Counted from the stretch's first letter, positions 1 to 9,455 are shown. The stretch is DNA of 50,518 bases from Prochlorococcus sp. AG-409-B13 (GCA_003216035.1 QCJM01000002.1:146426-196943); one strand, 5' to 3'. Translations and numbers: made by a program. The notes: generated by a model not told the origin, from the letters alone.

Positions 1-674
1 ATCTCATCAACAGGTTCGCCCACACTCACCCCTCCAATTGCGATACCAGGAAGATTGAAGCTGGCCACTGCAAGGGCACTCTGCTCACGTAAATGAGAGA
101 AGCATCCTCCCTGCACAATTCCAAAAAGTGCTTGATCAGCTCTGTTATGGGCAGCCAAACATCTTTCCAACCAAAGGTTGGTACGCCGACAAGCATCAGC
201 TACATCGCTTTCAGTCGATGGATAAGGGGGGCAGTGGTCAAAAGCCATTGCCACATCTGCACCAAGAGCCATCTGTATCTCAATTACTCTTTCTGGCGTT
301 AGATCAACACGACTGCCATCGCGAGGGTTCCGAAAGGAAACACCTTGATCATCAATTCGATTTAACTTTGCCAGACTAAAAACTTGAAACCCACCTGAAT
401 CAGTAAGTATTGGTCCATTCCATCCCATAAATTTGTGCAACCCTCCAGCCTCTGCGACTACCGCCTCTCCTGGTTGCACATGCAGATGAAACGTATTTGC
501 CAGAACCATCTGAGCCCCAACATTCATTAATTGCGAAGCTGTAACACCTTTGACAGTTCCCAAAGTGCCCACTGGCATAAACCTTGGCGTAACAAGCTCA
601 CCATGGCTGGTACTGAAGCAACCAACTCGAGCATGCGTATTCGGACAAGAGGCCTTGATTTGAAAATGAAACAT
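1..674 (-). CDS. tgt: Queuine tRNA-ribosyltransferase (TGT), 5' part only
   Basis: Exchanges guanine-34 for a queuine precursor in tRNAs with GUN anticodons. About 224 residues are present before the window edge; the zinc-binding C-terminus lies outside. The protein starts [18 protein letters not shown] at an ATG read from 674. Visible family motifs are [11 protein letters not shown] (Asp92 corresponds to the conserved general-base aspartate), an [11 protein letters not shown] segment, GIVQGG and GGVSVGEP. It is divergent from cobS, with a short gap that must hold both promoters. The N-terminal assignment is firm; only the truncation limits it. Confidence 0.95.
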   Translation of the reverse strand, partial: MFHFQIKASCPNTHARVGCFSTSHGELVTPRFMPVGTLGTVKGVTASQLMNVGAQMVLANTFHLHVQPGEAVVAEAGGLHKFMGWNGPILTDSGGFQVFSLAKLNRIDDQGVSFRNPRDGSRVDLTPERVIEIQMALGADVAMAFDHCPPYPSTESDVADACRRTNLWLERCLAAHNRADQALFGIVQGGCFSHLREQSALAVASFNLPGIAIGGVSVGEPVDE

Positions 675-763
675 TGGAAACTTTGCAGAAATGCCCAATG
701 TCCTTTCGGTCTTAGGACTTCAAAAGACCTTACGTTGGACTTTCTCTAAACCAGAGGCTATTA

Positions 764-1540
764 ATTCTGCTTACACCAAAATGGATCAAAAATCTAATAG
801 GGGCTTGGATTTTTTATTCAGTCCTACCAAGCCCTTCTTGGCCAAAACCTCAATTTGAAAACATTGCTCGCTTCGCACCCTTAGTGGGCTTAATTCTAGG
901 AAGTCTTCAAGCAGGACTATGGATATTGCTTAGCCATCTTGGGTGGACTGATACACCAATATCTCTTCTTATTGTCGCAATTGGAGCGTGGATAACGGGA
1001 GGAATCCATCTGGATGGTCTCATGGATACTGCCGATGGAATAGCTGCAGGCAAAGAGAAATGTTTAGCTGCAATGCGTGATAGCAGGGTAGGAGCTAGTG
1101 GCGTATTAGCTCTAACCATAAATGTCTTAATTCAAATTGCAGCTCTTATAAAACTCAGCCACTTATCGCCTTTTGCTCTACCGATTGCAACCTTTTGGGG
1201 TAGATGTGCTCCATTATGGGCTATCGGATATTTCCCTTATTTATATCAAAAGGAAAATGCATCATTCCATCATCATCATTGGAAAGGTTGGGGAGAAGCA
1301 AAACCTGCACTCTTACTGCTTATAATTGCCTTAATAATCACAATTTTTACACCACTAAAAATTGGGAGTGGATATCTCTTTTCAGTTTGTATCTTAATCG
1401 GAATCGTTCCAACATTAATCGTGCCTCATTTACTAGGCCGTCGCCTAGGAGGGCACTCAGGCGATACATATGGAGCTTCACTTGTAATTGTAGAAACAAT
1501 CACTCTTCTTCTTCTAGCTGTGCTTTTACCGGTAATTTAA
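764..1540 (+). CDS. cobS: Cobalamin synthase CobS, non-standard start
   Basis: Adenosylcobinamide-GDP ribazoletransferase, an integral membrane enzyme of the last step of (pseudo)cobalamin assembly. The frame shows several hydrophobic helices and the family motifs GGIHLDGLMDTADGI and RDSRVGASG. A GTG at 884 would remove the conserved first helix (GAWIFYSVLPSPSW) and the FAPLVGLILG stretch. The frame is open back to a TAG at 713, yet it contains no ATG, GTG or TTG before 884. I place the start at ATT 764 (or CTG 767) because an AGAGG Shine-Dalgarno-like element sits at 753-757. This gives about 258 residues, normal for CobS. Its 3' end overlaps the convergent kinase gene by 41 bases. Confidence 0.88.
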   Translation: MLLTPKWIKNLIGAWIFYSVLPSPSWPKPQFENIARFAPLVGLILGSLQAGLWILLSHLGWTDTPISLLIVAIGAWITGGIHLDGLMDTADGIAAGKEKCLAAMRDSRVGASGVLALTINVLIQIAALIKLSHLSPFALPIATFWGRCAPLWAIGYFPYLYQKENASFHHHHWKGWGEAKPALLLLIIALIITIFTPLKIGSGYLFSVCILIGIVPTLIVPHLLGRRLGGHSGDTYGASLVIVETITLLLLAVLLPVI

Positions 1541-2636
1541 GTACAAAAGCATTACCCTGACTAGGCAGGATAGGGTCAACACAATTAGGAGGAATTAGCA
1601 GTTGCAGTGAACCTCCTATCTTTTCAGCTAATTCACGCCCGAGCGCCAGTCCAAGTCCACTACCTGTTCGATCAGTACTGCTGTTACCTCTAAAACCCCT
1701 ATCAAAAATTCTTTCTCGTTCATCTTTACTTATTGAGTGACTGTCATCCCAAACGCATAAACAATCTTCGCCTAGATATAGACCGATAGAACTAGTCGGT
1801 GAGCTGTAATTAAATGCATTCTCAAGCAAATTAGCCACTATTTCTGCTACGACTCCATCCCCTTCAGGCCTTAAATCAACAGTCCAGTCAGGCCATTTCA
1901 AAGGCCCTTGCCATCGACGGCCCTGAAGATTAGCAGTTGCCTCAGCACGATCAATCAAAGGACCTAATAAAGACCTAACGCTTATGGAAGGGGATTGAGG
2001 CAATATTGGAGGCAACAATAATGGAGAAAGACTTTCCATTTGAGAAGCCAATTTGGGCTGACTTAACTGATCAAGAGCAGAAATATATTTATCTAATTGA
2101 GCTTGCTCACTTAGAAGGCCCTCAACCAATCCGATGTGATTACTATCTGGACCCAACTTGCGCATTAAAAGCTGCGCATAAGTTCGAAGTGCAGCTAATG
2201 GATTACGCAACTGATGCACCATCAGAGTGATCTGTTCGCGCTGTTGGCTTAGCTCTTCAAACAGCCTTCCTCTCTCAAGTTCAAGTCCAAGGCATTGAGC
2301 CAAAACAAAAGCTGTTGCCTGCAAACGTTTATCCAGAGTTTCTGACCAAGCCTGGTCAGATCTAAACCTTTCAACCCTCAGCACTCCTAGCAAAATAGAG
2401 CCTTCTTGGAGGGGATACCAACGCCTATGAGATGAAGGGGCTCGAAGCTCAAGGTCTGATTCAACTGGGGGCAAAGATTTGCTATGGGTGGGCCATTGGC
2501 CTACTGCCTCAAGGCCTGGAGGAGCACCATCTCTAGCTTGAGCCACATAAACCACCAAATAGTCAATCTCAGCTTCAGCCTCAAAACTGCTGAGCTGTTT
2601 TTGCACCAGATTTAGAAACCGGGCCGAAAACCCCAT
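1500..2636 (-). CDS. Sensor histidine kinase, Hik2/CSK-like
   Basis: Soluble two-component sensor kinase of 378 residues. Residues 1-125 have no membrane segment and resemble a degenerate GAF-type sensor. The H-box is MVHQLRNPLAALRTY with phospho-acceptor His141. The N-box is NLLENAFN (about 270-276), followed by VWDDS and a GSGLGLALG ATP-lid motif (about 325-333). This architecture, and especially the HQLRNP H-box, matches the cyanobacterial Hik2 / chloroplast sensor kinase family, which couples photosynthetic redox state to transcription; that assignment is from memory of the family. I chose the ATG at 2636; a TTG nine bases upstream is the alternative. No response regulator is adjacent. 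Confidence 0.82.
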   Translation of the reverse strand: MGFSARFLNLVQKQLSSFEAEAEIDYLVVYVAQARDGAPPGLEAVGQWPTHSKSLPPVESDLELRAPSSHRRWYPLQEGSILLGVLRVERFRSDQAWSETLDKRLQATAFVLAQCLGLELERGRLFEELSQQREQITLMVHQLRNPLAALRTYAQLLMRKLGPDSNHIGLVEGLLSEQAQLDKYISALDQLSQPKLASQMESLSPLLLPPILPQSPSISVRSLLGPLIDRAEATANLQGRRWQGPLKWPDWTVDLRPEGDGVVAEIVANLLENAFNYSSPTSSIGLYLGEDCLCVWDDSHSISKDERERIFDRGFRGNSSTDRTGSGLGLALGRELAEKIGGSLQLLIPPNCVDPILPSQGNAFVLKLPVKAQLEEEE

Positions 2637-2685
2637 GAGAATCAACTAAGAGATGGTCATACCAGAAGGCCTGCAGATAAGGAAC

Positions 2686-2713
2686 TTGAAAAATAAGAAA
2701 AAAGTATTAAAAT
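2686..2713 (+). promoter_or_regulatory. Candidate promoter for the DUF3155 transcript
   Basis: TTGAAA at 2686-2691 and TAAAAT at 2708-2713 are separated by 16 bases, a plausible sigma-70-type pair. It would start transcription near 2720 and leave a leader of roughly 280 bases before the ATG at 3004. This is sequence match only. Confidence 0.4.
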
Positions 2714-2756
2714 ATTCTTACCGACCGGAACGCCCCTTATTCGTAAGGAAATCACA

Positions 2757-2846
2757 AGGTCGACTCGGCAGGGTTGCACCATAAGTGCCACCAAAGCTAC
2801 AGCAGAGGTAGATGCTTCACCTTCTTTGAGCTGACTGAGTCGACTT
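2757..2846 (+). ncRNA. Structured leader element upstream of DUF3155 gene
   Basis: The arms AGGTCGACTC (2757-2766) and GAGTCGACTT (2837-2846) form a 10-bp stem with one G-U pair, closing a domain of about 70 bases. CAG (2769-2771) and CTG (2831-2833) could extend it. Further short hairpins follow: CTCGT/ACGAG (2923-2927 with 2936-2940) and CGAG/CTCG (2955-2958 with 2963-2966). I do not recognise 6S RNA, RNase P RNA, SRP RNA, tmRNA or a known riboswitch here. It may be a regulatory 5' leader or a separate small RNA. Confidence 0.4.
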
Positions 2847-2981
2847 ATAGCTTGAGTTGTTTTAGTTGCTTGGCTGCGACAACTATTTCTCAGTGCTCGT
2901 CAGCGTTTGGGCGCTTCACAAACTCGTGCTCCCGTACGAGATAAAAATCGGCGTCGAGCCGACTCGTTCTCTCCCCACCTC

Positions 2982-2995
2982 ACTCCAAAAGGAGT
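2982..2995 (+). promoter_or_regulatory. Hairpin masking the ribosome-binding site
   Basis: ACTCC (2982-2986), loop AAAA, GGAGT (2991-2995). The right arm contains the AAGGAG Shine-Dalgarno sequence (2989-2994), nine bases before the ATG at 3004. When folded, the hairpin would hide the ribosome-binding site. The TTTT after the stem also gives it a weak terminator look. Confidence 0.5.
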
Positions 2996-3003
2996 TTTCG
3001 TGT

Positions 3004-3372
3004 ATGTCTAAAAAGCGCAAACGGATCAGCCGCAGAAGGCTTGCTGGTCAACGAGTATTGGCACATGTGCCAACTTTCCATTTAGAGACTGGAGAACATA
3101 AACCGGTCACAGCAGCACGTCGCTATATCGCTGAGGCTGGTCTTCATTCCCCTGCCATTCTGAATGTTCGCCGTAATGAACACACTACAGATCGCTTTTT
3201 CTGGGGAGAAAAAGGTTTATTCAGTGCTCAATATGCAGAAGAAAACCATTTTTTATTCCCTTCTCTTCGAATCATTGTAGACAAGGTAGGTGAAGACAGA
3301 ATGTTTCAGGGTCTTGAACTTACTGCTGATGACTGGGAGGAGATAGAAGAGTATGAATACGCCTTTGTTTAA
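3004..3372 (+). CDS. DUF3155 family protein, conserved cyanobacterial
   Basis: Small basic-then-acidic protein of 122 residues, starting MSKKRKRISRRRLAGQRVL. The very basic N-terminus (first 15 residues) suggests nucleic-acid or ribosome contact, but no function is established. The core RRNEHTTDRFFWGEKGLFSA and a following aromatic-rich segment match what I remember of the DUF3155 family. The ATG at 3004 has a strong AAGGAG site. The frame is open further upstream to 2866, but that part lies inside the structured leader and does not look protein-like. The gene has its own long leader and is convergent with the esterase. Confidence 0.85.
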   Translation: MSKKRKRISRRRLAGQRVLAHVPTFHLETGEHKPVTAARRYIAEAGLHSPAILNVRRNEHTTDRFFWGEKGLFSAQYAEENHFLFPSLRIIVDKVGEDRMFQGLELTADDWEEIEEYEYAFV

Positions 3373-3396
3373 AGGTTAAGCCTTATATCCATCCAA

Positions 3397-4017
3397 TTAA
3401 TTGATCCAATCTCTCAGAGTTAGTTGAAATCTATTCAGCAACTCTGGAGTGATCTCATGACCTCCTTCAAAAAGGAAAAGTTCTGCATTCAATTGATTTA
3501 ATTTTAGAGAATTAATCAACTGACTAGATGCACTGCAAGGAACAATCTCATCATTTTCTCCATGAGACAAAATGATTGGGGGACTTTGCTTTGGGGGGGT
3601 CCAGCCTGGATGAGGATAAGCACTGCAAGCAATCAAGCCGGCAAGAGGCAAGTTACATCCAGCTGCCAATGCCATAGCTCCACCTTGAGAAAACCCAAAG
3701 AGAATGGTTTTCCTCAAAGGTATCGAAGGAGTCTCAAGCTCCCTCAACCGACAGCTAAGGGCATTGATTGCCTCAGGCACTGCTAACCAGTCGGGGGGAT
3801 AAAGCCCATACCATTGGCGACCAACACCTTGTGGATGTAAATGAGGTGCTCGCAAGGCTACCAATTCAAACAAGAAATCAAGATTTCTTGTTAGCTCTCG
3901 CCCGATGGGGATTAGATCCTCTGCATCTGCTCCCCAACCATGCAACAAAACCAGTCTGAAACTAGCTTCAGGCAAAACAATGCTGATCAGGTCTTTATTC
4001 ATTCCAGCAAATTGCAT
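3397..4017 (-). CDS. Alpha/beta hydrolase, phospholipase/carboxylesterase type
   Basis: Serine hydrolase of about 206 residues. The motif [10 protein letters not shown] supplies the oxyanion region. The nucleophile is Ser110 in [10 protein letters not shown], the acid is Asp156 in HGENDEIVP, and the histidine is His187 in EGGHEI. This is the Abhydrolase_2 family of small esterases; the substrate cannot be predicted. The ATG at 4017 is used here; ATG 4002 (MNKDLI) is equally possible and TTG/ATG positions further up would approach purH. It is divergent from purH. Confidence 0.85.
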   Translation of the reverse strand: MQFAGMNKDLISIVLPEASFRLVLLHGWGADAEDLIPIGRELTRNLDFLFELVALRAPHLHPQGVGRQWYGLYPPDWLAVPEAINALSCRLRELETPSIPLRKTILFGFSQGGAMALAAGCNLPLAGLIACSAYPHPGWTPPKQSPPIILSHGENDEIVPCSASSQLINSLKLNQLNAELFLFEGGHEITPELLNRFQLTLRDWIN

Positions 4018-4064
4018 CACTGCTGCGTAAGTTGGCCAATGCAAAGACTTTTACCTCATCTGCC

Positions 4065-5630
4065 ATGGCTCCAATAGCCTTGTTAAGTGTCTCCAACAAA
4101 CAGGGCTTATTGCCTTTGGCGAAAGCCTTAATCAATGAGCATGGATTCCAACTAATTTCAAGCGGTGGCACTGCAAAATCTATTGAAAGCGAAGGGTTAC
4201 CAGTTACACGAGTAGCAGACTTCACAGGTGCTCCAGAAATTCTTGGCGGGAGAGTAAAAACCCTTCATCCTCGTATTCATGGTGGCATCCTGGCCCAAAG
4301 AGGGAACTCAGATCATCAAGCAGATCTAGCAAAGCAGAAGATCCCTCCAATTGACCTAGTGGTAGTAAACCTCTACCCATTTCAAGAAACGATTGCAGAC
4401 CCAAATGTTGCTTGGGACGCAGCAATTGAAAAAATTGATATCGGTGGGCCTGCGATGATCCGAGCAGCAGCAAAAAATCACGACCATGTCGCAATTCTCA
4501 CTCGGCCTGACCAATACGACGAATTCTTAAATGCTTTAAAAAGAAACTCCAATGGAGTAATTAGTAAGGAAATACGCCGCAAGCTTGCTCTCGAAGCTTT
4601 TGAACATACTGCTTCCTATGACATTGCGATCAGCCGCTGGCTACAAGAACAAGGAGATGGAATATCTTCCCACTGGCTTAAGACCTTCCCTCTCCAACAA
4701 AATCTTCGATATGGAGAAAATCCGCATCAAACTGCTGCTTGGTTTGGCACAAAAGCAACAGGCTGGGGAAATGCCACTCAATTACAAGGGAAAGCATTAA
4801 GCACAAACAATCTCTTAGATCTTGAAGCTGCTCTCAGCACAGTCCGTGAATTTGGTTATGAAACACTCGAAAACAAAGTTTTACCAAAACCAACCGCAGT
4901 AATAATCAAACACTGCAACCCCTGCGGAGTAGCAACAGATAAATTGTTATCACAAGCACTTAACAAAGCTCTAAACGCAGACCCAATAAGCGCCTTTGGA
5001 GGAATAGTAGCCCTCAATAATCATGTAGACGCTGACACAGCAAATCAACTAAATAGTCTTTTCCTTGAATGCATTGTAGCCCCAGGGTACGACAAAGAAG
5101 CTTTGGAAATTCTTGCGAGTAAGCGCAACTTACGCTTACTTAAATTAACCAAATCCTCTATAGAGAAAGCTGGGGGAGAACAATTTCGAAGCATCCTTGG
5201 TGGTGTTTTAGTACAAGATCAAGACAACCATGAAATCAATCTGAACGAATGGCAAATAGTCACAAAAAATATTCCTAGCACTCAAGAGCAAGAAGATCTG
5301 ATTTTTGCATGGAGAGTTTCAAGGCACGTCCGTTCCAATGCAATAGTGATAGCTTCTTCTGGACAAAGCCTAGGAATTGGAGCAGGGCAAATGAATAGAA
5401 TAGGTTCAGCAAAATTAGCCCTTGAAGCAGCTGGTGAAAAGGCAAAGGGCGCAGTTCTTGCAAGTGATGGTTTTTTCCCATTTGATGACACAGTTCGCCT
5501 AGCAGCACAGCATGGAATAAAAGCAATTATTCAACCTGGAGGTAGCATTAAAGATGCTGATTCAATATCAGCATGTGATGATTTAAATATTGCAATGGTT
5601 CTAACTGGTATTCGACATTTCCTTCATTAA
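4065..5630 (+). CDS. purH: Bifunctional AICAR transformylase/IMP cyclohydrolase PurH
   Basis: Catalyses the last two steps of de novo IMP synthesis. It has 521 residues from the ATG at 4065 ([15 protein letters not shown]). The N-terminal cyclohydrolase (MGS-fold) domain holds [11 protein letters not shown] and [14 protein letters not shown]. The C-terminal transformylase domain holds LRYGENPHQ and the [11 protein letters not shown] catalytic lysine-histidine motif, and ends in the expected GSIKDADSI and MVLTGIRHF segments. Length and motifs are normal. An in-frame extension to 4032 exists but lacks homology. Confidence 0.98.
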   Translation: MAPIALLSVSNKQGLLPLAKALINEHGFQLISSGGTAKSIESEGLPVTRVADFTGAPEILGGRVKTLHPRIHGGILAQRGNSDHQADLAKQKIPPIDLVVVNLYPFQETIADPNVAWDAAIEKIDIGGPAMIRAAAKNHDHVAILTRPDQYDEFLNALKRNSNGVISKEIRRKLALEAFEHTASYDIAISRWLQEQGDGISSHWLKTFPLQQNLRYGENPHQTAAWFGTKATGWGNATQLQGKALSTNNLLDLEAALSTVREFGYETLENKVLPKPTAVIIKHCNPCGVATDKLLSQALNKALNADPISAFGGIVALNNHVDADTANQLNSLFLECIVAPGYDKEALEILASKRNLRLLKLTKSSIEKAGGEQFRSILGGVLVQDQDNHEINLNEWQIVTKNIPSTQEQEDLIFAWRVSRHVRSNAIVIASSGQSLGIGAGQMNRIGSAKLALEAAGEKAKGAVLASDGFFPFDDTVRLAAQHGIKAIIQPGGSIKDADSISACDDLNIAMVLTGIRHFLH

Positions 5631-5711
5631 CCCTACAAAAGTGAATGCGTAGATTAAATAAATAGCAGTTGAAACCAAAACATGAAGAGTCAATCATTAA
5701 ATCTTATTAGC

Positions 5712-5739
5712 AATCATTGCAATAGAAATTACAATGATT
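5712..5739. terminator. Hairpin between convergent purH and DoxX genes
   Basis: AATCATTG (5712-5719) pairs perfectly with CAATGATT (5732-5739) around a 12-base loop. It lies in the short gap between two convergent genes, where a shared transcription-end hairpin is expected. There is no clear T tract, so termination is inferred from position. Confidence 0.4.
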
Positions 5740-5766
5740 TAATTACCGGTCAATGTTAAACATATA

Positions 5767-6339
5767 TTAATTCTTAGGATAGTAGGTAATCCTATTTGTC
5801 TTTCTAAATGCTGCCAATCTTCCTGGGCCAGCACACAAGAAGTAAAAGGAGATTGCAGCATATATAGCTGATAATTCAAACGCATAGTTATGGTTCTCGA
5901 CCACAGCCAAAGGGAATCCCTCAAGGCCTGTATCAAGAAGGTGAAAATATATAGCAAATAACATCGTAGACAAAAGCCCTAGCGCAGAAACCCTTGCAAA
6001 AATTCCAAGAGCAAGTGCTATTGGGCAAATAATTTGTGTAGCAGCTGCTGCGAAAGTCCAAACAATAGGGTCTCCAGGAAGGAATCCAAAGTATTGACCG
6101 ACGACGAATTCTGAAAAGCCTTGCGGATCCTGGAATTTTTCTAATCCATGGTGCAGCATCATCACACTAAAACCCACTCGGAGCACAAAGATGGCAAGCT
6201 CTGCCGTTATATTGATTTCTCCTTGAGCATTTGGGTTTTCAACAACAACCTCCACCTTCTGAGGAGCCTTAGAAGTGTTCAGCTTTGGTGATGAACCCGA
6301 TTGTGGTCCTTGAGGTTTAGAAGTTTCAGCGTCAGCCAT
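5767..6339 (-). CDS. DoxX family membrane protein
   Basis: Protein of 190 residues. Residues 1-45 are polar and rich in Ser, Pro, Gln and Lys. Four hydrophobic segments follow, starting with LRVGFSVMMLHHGLEKF, the typical DoxX opening helix, then an FGFLPG-containing loop and FELSAIYAAISFYFLCAGPG near the end. DoxX proteins are small membrane proteins linked to redox or oxidative-stress functions in some bacteria; no specific role can be assigned here. The start is an ATG with no better alternative. Confidence 0.85.
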   Translation of the reverse strand: MADAETSKPQGPQSGSSPKLNTSKAPQKVEVVVENPNAQGEINITAELAIFVLRVGFSVMMLHHGLEKFQDPQGFSEFVVGQYFGFLPGDPIVWTFAAAATQIICPIALALGIFARVSALGLLSTMLFAIYFHLLDTGLEGFPLAVVENHNYAFELSAIYAAISFYFLCAGPGRLAAFRKTNRITYYPKN

Positions 6340-6522
6340 CGTGACTAAGTATTAGCCAAGTCATCCTAGGTGTTTACCCGAATAAGAACCTAGCAAAAGG
6401 CGAGAAAATGCTATGAAGCATAGAAAAAATACATGCATGACATTACTCCCCCAAAAAAGAGTTAATCAGAGTGTTTTCAATGGAATAAAAAGATAATTAA
6501 GTGCATTTGCTCAATAAAAGTT

Positions 6523-7737
6523 TTATGCAGTTAAAGCTTTTAAATCGCTTAACTTAATAAGCTTTTGAATTACGTGTTCTACGACTCTATCCGGAGTAGA
6601 AGCACCAGAGGTAATCCCAACACTCACTTTCCCATCAGGGAGAAAGCACTCTTCAGAAACAAGGTCTTCCCTTAATGGCTTATGCGTAATAATATTATTT
6701 TCTTCCCCAATTCGCTCAGGGGTATCTATATGAAATGAACGTATTCCTCTACTTATTGCAATCTCCTGAAGGTGAGTAGTATTAGAGGAGTTAAATCCAC
6801 CTATCACTACAAGAAGGTCAAGAGGTTCATCAACTAAAGAAAACATTGCATCTTGCCTTTCTTCAGTTGCATCACAAATAGTATTAAAAGCTAGAAAATG
6901 TTCACTTAGCACTTTAGGGCCATATCTAGAAAGCATAGTTCTTTCAAACAATCTACCTATTTCCTCCGTCTCACTCTTCAACATTGTTGTTTGATTAGCT
7001 ACTCCAATACGCTCCAAGTCTGTATCTGGATCAAACCCTGGAGATGAAGCCTTGGCGAAACGTTCCAAAAAGTCATTGCGATCCCCACGCCCAAGGATGT
7101 AATCAGAAACATATTGAGCTTCATCAAGGTCTAGAACTACAAGATATGTTCCTGCAAATGAACTTGTAGCAAGAGTTTCTTCGTGCTTCACCTTGCCGTG
7201 AATAATTGAGGTAAAAGTATGCTTTTTATGTTTTTCAACGGTATGCCAAACCTTTGAAACCCAAGGACAGGTTGTATCAATAATGTGGCACCCTCTTTCA
7301 TGAAGAAGTTGCATCTCCTGAACCGTTGCTCCAAATGCAGGCAAAATAACTACATCTCCTTCCTTCACTCCTGAAAAATCCTTAACCCCCTTATCAGCAG
7401 CAATAAAACGAACATCCATATGACGTAGATGATCATTTACAGAAGGGTTATGAATTATCTCGTTAGTAATCCAAATACTCTCCGTTGGATAATGACGGCG
7501 AGTTTCGTATGCCATAGCAACAGCCCGCTCTACTCCCCAACAAAAACCAAAAGCCTCGGCTAACTTGACTCTTAATCGACCATGCTCTAACAAGTAATTG
7601 TTATCACGTATCGATGCAATCAAACTGCTTTGGTAAGCCTTTTCCAGTTCCTTGGCCCTTTGCGTAGGCGAACCAAAACCCCTCCTGTTATATCTATCGG
7701 AGTGATGAAGAGAACGTTTAAAGGCTTGAGTATCCAT
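6523..7737 (-). CDS. ispH: 4-hydroxy-3-methylbut-2-enyl diphosphate reductase IspH
   Basis: Last enzyme of the MEP isoprenoid pathway, producing IPP and DMAPP for chlorophyll, carotenoids and quinones. It has 404 residues from the ATG at 7737. The three cysteines of the iron-sulfur cluster are Cys66 ([10 protein letters not shown]), Cys157 (DTTCPWVSK) and Cys288 ([13 protein letters not shown]). The N-terminal extension of about 50 residues and the long middle insert are characteristic of the cyanobacterial/plant form. A TTG at 7746 is a weaker alternative start. Confidence 0.97.
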   Translation of the reverse strand: MDTQAFKRSLHHSDRYNRRGFGSPTQRAKELEKAYQSSLIASIRDNNYLLEHGRLRVKLAEAFGFCWGVERAVAMAYETRRHYPTESIWITNEIIHNPSVNDHLRHMDVRFIAADKGVKDFSGVKEGDVVILPAFGATVQEMQLLHERGCHIIDTTCPWVSKVWHTVEKHKKHTFTSIIHGKVKHEETLATSSFAGTYLVVLDLDEAQYVSDYILGRGDRNDFLERFAKASSPGFDPDTDLERIGVANQTTMLKSETEEIGRLFERTMLSRYGPKVLSEHFLAFNTICDATEERQDAMFSLVDEPLDLLVVIGGFNSSNTTHLQEIAISRGIRSFHIDTPERIGEENNIITHKPLREDLVSEECFLPDGKVSVGITSGASTPDRVVEHVIQKLIKLSDLKALTA

Positions 7738-7791
7738 AGCTAACAAGGCTACACCTATGTAGCAAATTTATTTTGAGAAGGATAAGACGAT

Positions 7792-7819
7792 AAAAAAAGC
7801 CTGGCACTAGGCCAGGCTT
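7792..7819 (-). terminator. Rho-independent terminator of amt
   Basis: AAGCCTGGC (7797-7805) and GCCAGGCTT (7811-7819) form a perfect 9-bp stem with a 5-base loop. Read on the minus strand it is followed by seven T residues (7798-7792, shared with the stem foot). It lies directly after the amt stop codon. Confidence 0.9.
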
Positions 7820-7839
7820 GATAAAAACACATAGAGAAA

Positions 7840-9303
7840 TCAATTACCAGCGGAAGCAAAATCTGGATAAGCCTCCATACCATGCTCCCCAATATCAAGG
7901 CCAGCAATCTCTTCTTCTTCTGAGACTCGAATACCTCCAAAGAAAGAACCAATCACTTTCCAGGCAATCCAACAGGTAACCACTGTCCAGATTGCGTATG
8001 CCGCACAACCAACAAATTGAACCCAGAGTTGAGTGAATCCACCTCCAACAAGCAAACCAAGTGCTGATCCATCCCCTTGAATATCAAAACCCCATAGGCC
8101 TACGACAAGTGTTCCCCAAATACCACAAACTCCGTGAACAGAAAATGCACCTACTGGATCATCAATACCAAATGAGTCGAGCGCAGAAACAGAGAAAACT
8201 ACGATCACCCCACCAATCAAACCTGCCAACCAAGCTCCAGCCATTGTTAGGTTTCCACATCCAGCTGTGATGCTCACAAGACCTGCAAGAATCCCATTAA
8301 TAATCATTGTCAAATCAGGCTTCCCAGAAGTCATGGTGGATATAACAGTTGCTCCGATTGCACCACCAGCTGCTGCAAGCGTTGTCGTAACAGCAACATA
8401 AGGAACCCACTGATCCATTGCCAGTTGTGAACCTGGATTAAAGCCATACCAGCCAATCCAAAGTACAAGTGCACCAAGTGTGGCAATTGCCATGTTGTGT
8501 CCAGGCATGGCTTGTGGCTTGCCATTTACAAATTTCCCTAGTCGAGGTCCCAGGAGCATGGCGCCTACAAGACCAGCCCAGGCTCCAACAGAGTGAACAA
8601 TGGAAGAACCTGCAAAATCAACAAAGCCAAGATCACTAAGCCAACCACCATTCCACTGCCAACTTCCTGCTACTGGATAAATAAAAGCAGTTAAAACCAA
8701 AGAAAAAACTACAAACTCTCCAAACTTCACTCGCTCAGCAACTAATCCAGAAACGATCGTTGCAGCCGTGCCAGCAAAAGCAGCTTGAAAAAGAAAATCG
8801 ACTGTAGGAACTAAACCAGCTTCGCCTATCAGTTCTGGAGTGACAGCTGGATCAAAAAAGAGGCCATTGAAATAAAGCCATCCTGCAGCGATTGCATCTC
8901 CATACATCAATGAATAGCCCACGAACCAATATGCAGTTACTGCCAACGCAAAAACAAAGAGGTTTTTCGCCAAAATGTTTACGGCATTCTTTTGACGACA
9001 CATTCCTGCTTCGACCATTGCGAAGCCTGCATTCATGAAAATCACCAGAATTGTGGCCACTAATAGCCAGAGATTGTTTGCCAAGAAAGCGGCATTCAAT
9101 TCGGGCAATTCAGCCGCATGAGCAGAAAGATTGAAAAGCCCTAATCCAAAAAGGGCGAGAGGCACACAAGCGAACCACAGCAATGAACGATGGGAACTGA
9201 GCCCACGAATGCTGCGTAACAGAAGCATTGGCCCTTCCAAGAGGCTTGCCTCCTGAAGACGAGCAATGCGTCGCCTCGATGGAGAATGCAAAGCAATGGT
9301 CAT
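7840..9303 (-). CDS. amt1: Ammonium transporter Amt1
   Basis: Membrane ammonium channel/transporter of 487 residues with about eleven membrane helices. After a basic N-terminus, a signal-like stretch ends in LSAHAAELPE. Family motifs include MNAGFAMVEAGMCRQKN, the WQWNGGWL region with SSIVHSVGAWAGL, and DDPVGAFSVHGVCGIWGT near the C-terminus. The ATG at 9303 gives MTIALHSPSRRR; an in-frame ATG at 9228 (MLLLRSIRG) would start right before the signal-like helix. An NtcA box lies just upstream. It ends at a strong terminator and is transcribed alone. Confidence 0.96.
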   Translation of the reverse strand: MTIALHSPSRRRIARLQEASLLEGPMLLLRSIRGLSSHRSLLWFACVPLALFGLGLFNLSAHAAELPELNAAFLANNLWLLVATILVIFMNAGFAMVEAGMCRQKNAVNILAKNLFVFALAVTAYWFVGYSLMYGDAIAAGWLYFNGLFFDPAVTPELIGEAGLVPTVDFLFQAAFAGTAATIVSGLVAERVKFGEFVVFSLVLTAFIYPVAGSWQWNGGWLSDLGFVDFAGSSIVHSVGAWAGLVGAMLLGPRLGKFVNGKPQAMPGHNMAIATLGALVLWIGWYGFNPGSQLAMDQWVPYVAVTTTLAAAGGAIGATVISTMTSGKPDLTMIINGILAGLVSITAGCGNLTMAGAWLAGLIGGVIVVFSVSALDSFGIDDPVGAFSVHGVCGIWGTLVVGLWGFDIQGDGSALGLLVGGGFTQLWVQFVGCAAYAIWTVVTCWIAWKVIGSFFGGIRVSEEEEIAGLDIGEHGMEAYPDFASAGN

Positions 9304-9329
9304 AGAGAAATTAAGCCGATAAGAAATAG

Positions 9330-9343
9330 GTAAAGGGAATTAC
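9330..9343 (-). promoter_or_regulatory. NtcA-binding site upstream of amt
   Basis: The 14-base word is an exact match to the NtcA consensus GTA-N8-TAC. Its centre is about 33 bases upstream of the ATG at 9303. A TAATTT hexamer follows after 16 bases, closer than the 20-24 bases usual in NtcA-activated promoters. That geometry would leave almost no leader before 9303, which mildly favours the ATG at 9228. NtcA control of amt is known in cyanobacteria; the site itself is read from sequence. Confidence 0.75.
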
Positions 9344-9455
9344 ATGTCCCTTGATAGGGTCAAAATGATCGAAGTCATTCACTTGTCAAGTCATTTTTGA
9401 TACCAAAGTCTTTTCTCACGTCCAAATCTTTAAATTACGTGCCTTAACCTAGCCT

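Noticed and set aside
2757-2846. 6S RNA, tmRNA or RNase P RNA in the leader
   Set aside because: No T-loop, tag frame or the conserved RNase P and SRP core words were seen.
2866-3003. 46-codon in-frame N-terminal extension of the DUF3155 protein
   Set aside because: It runs through the structured leader, starts at a TTG without a ribosome site, and the ATG at 3004 has a strong AAGGAG.
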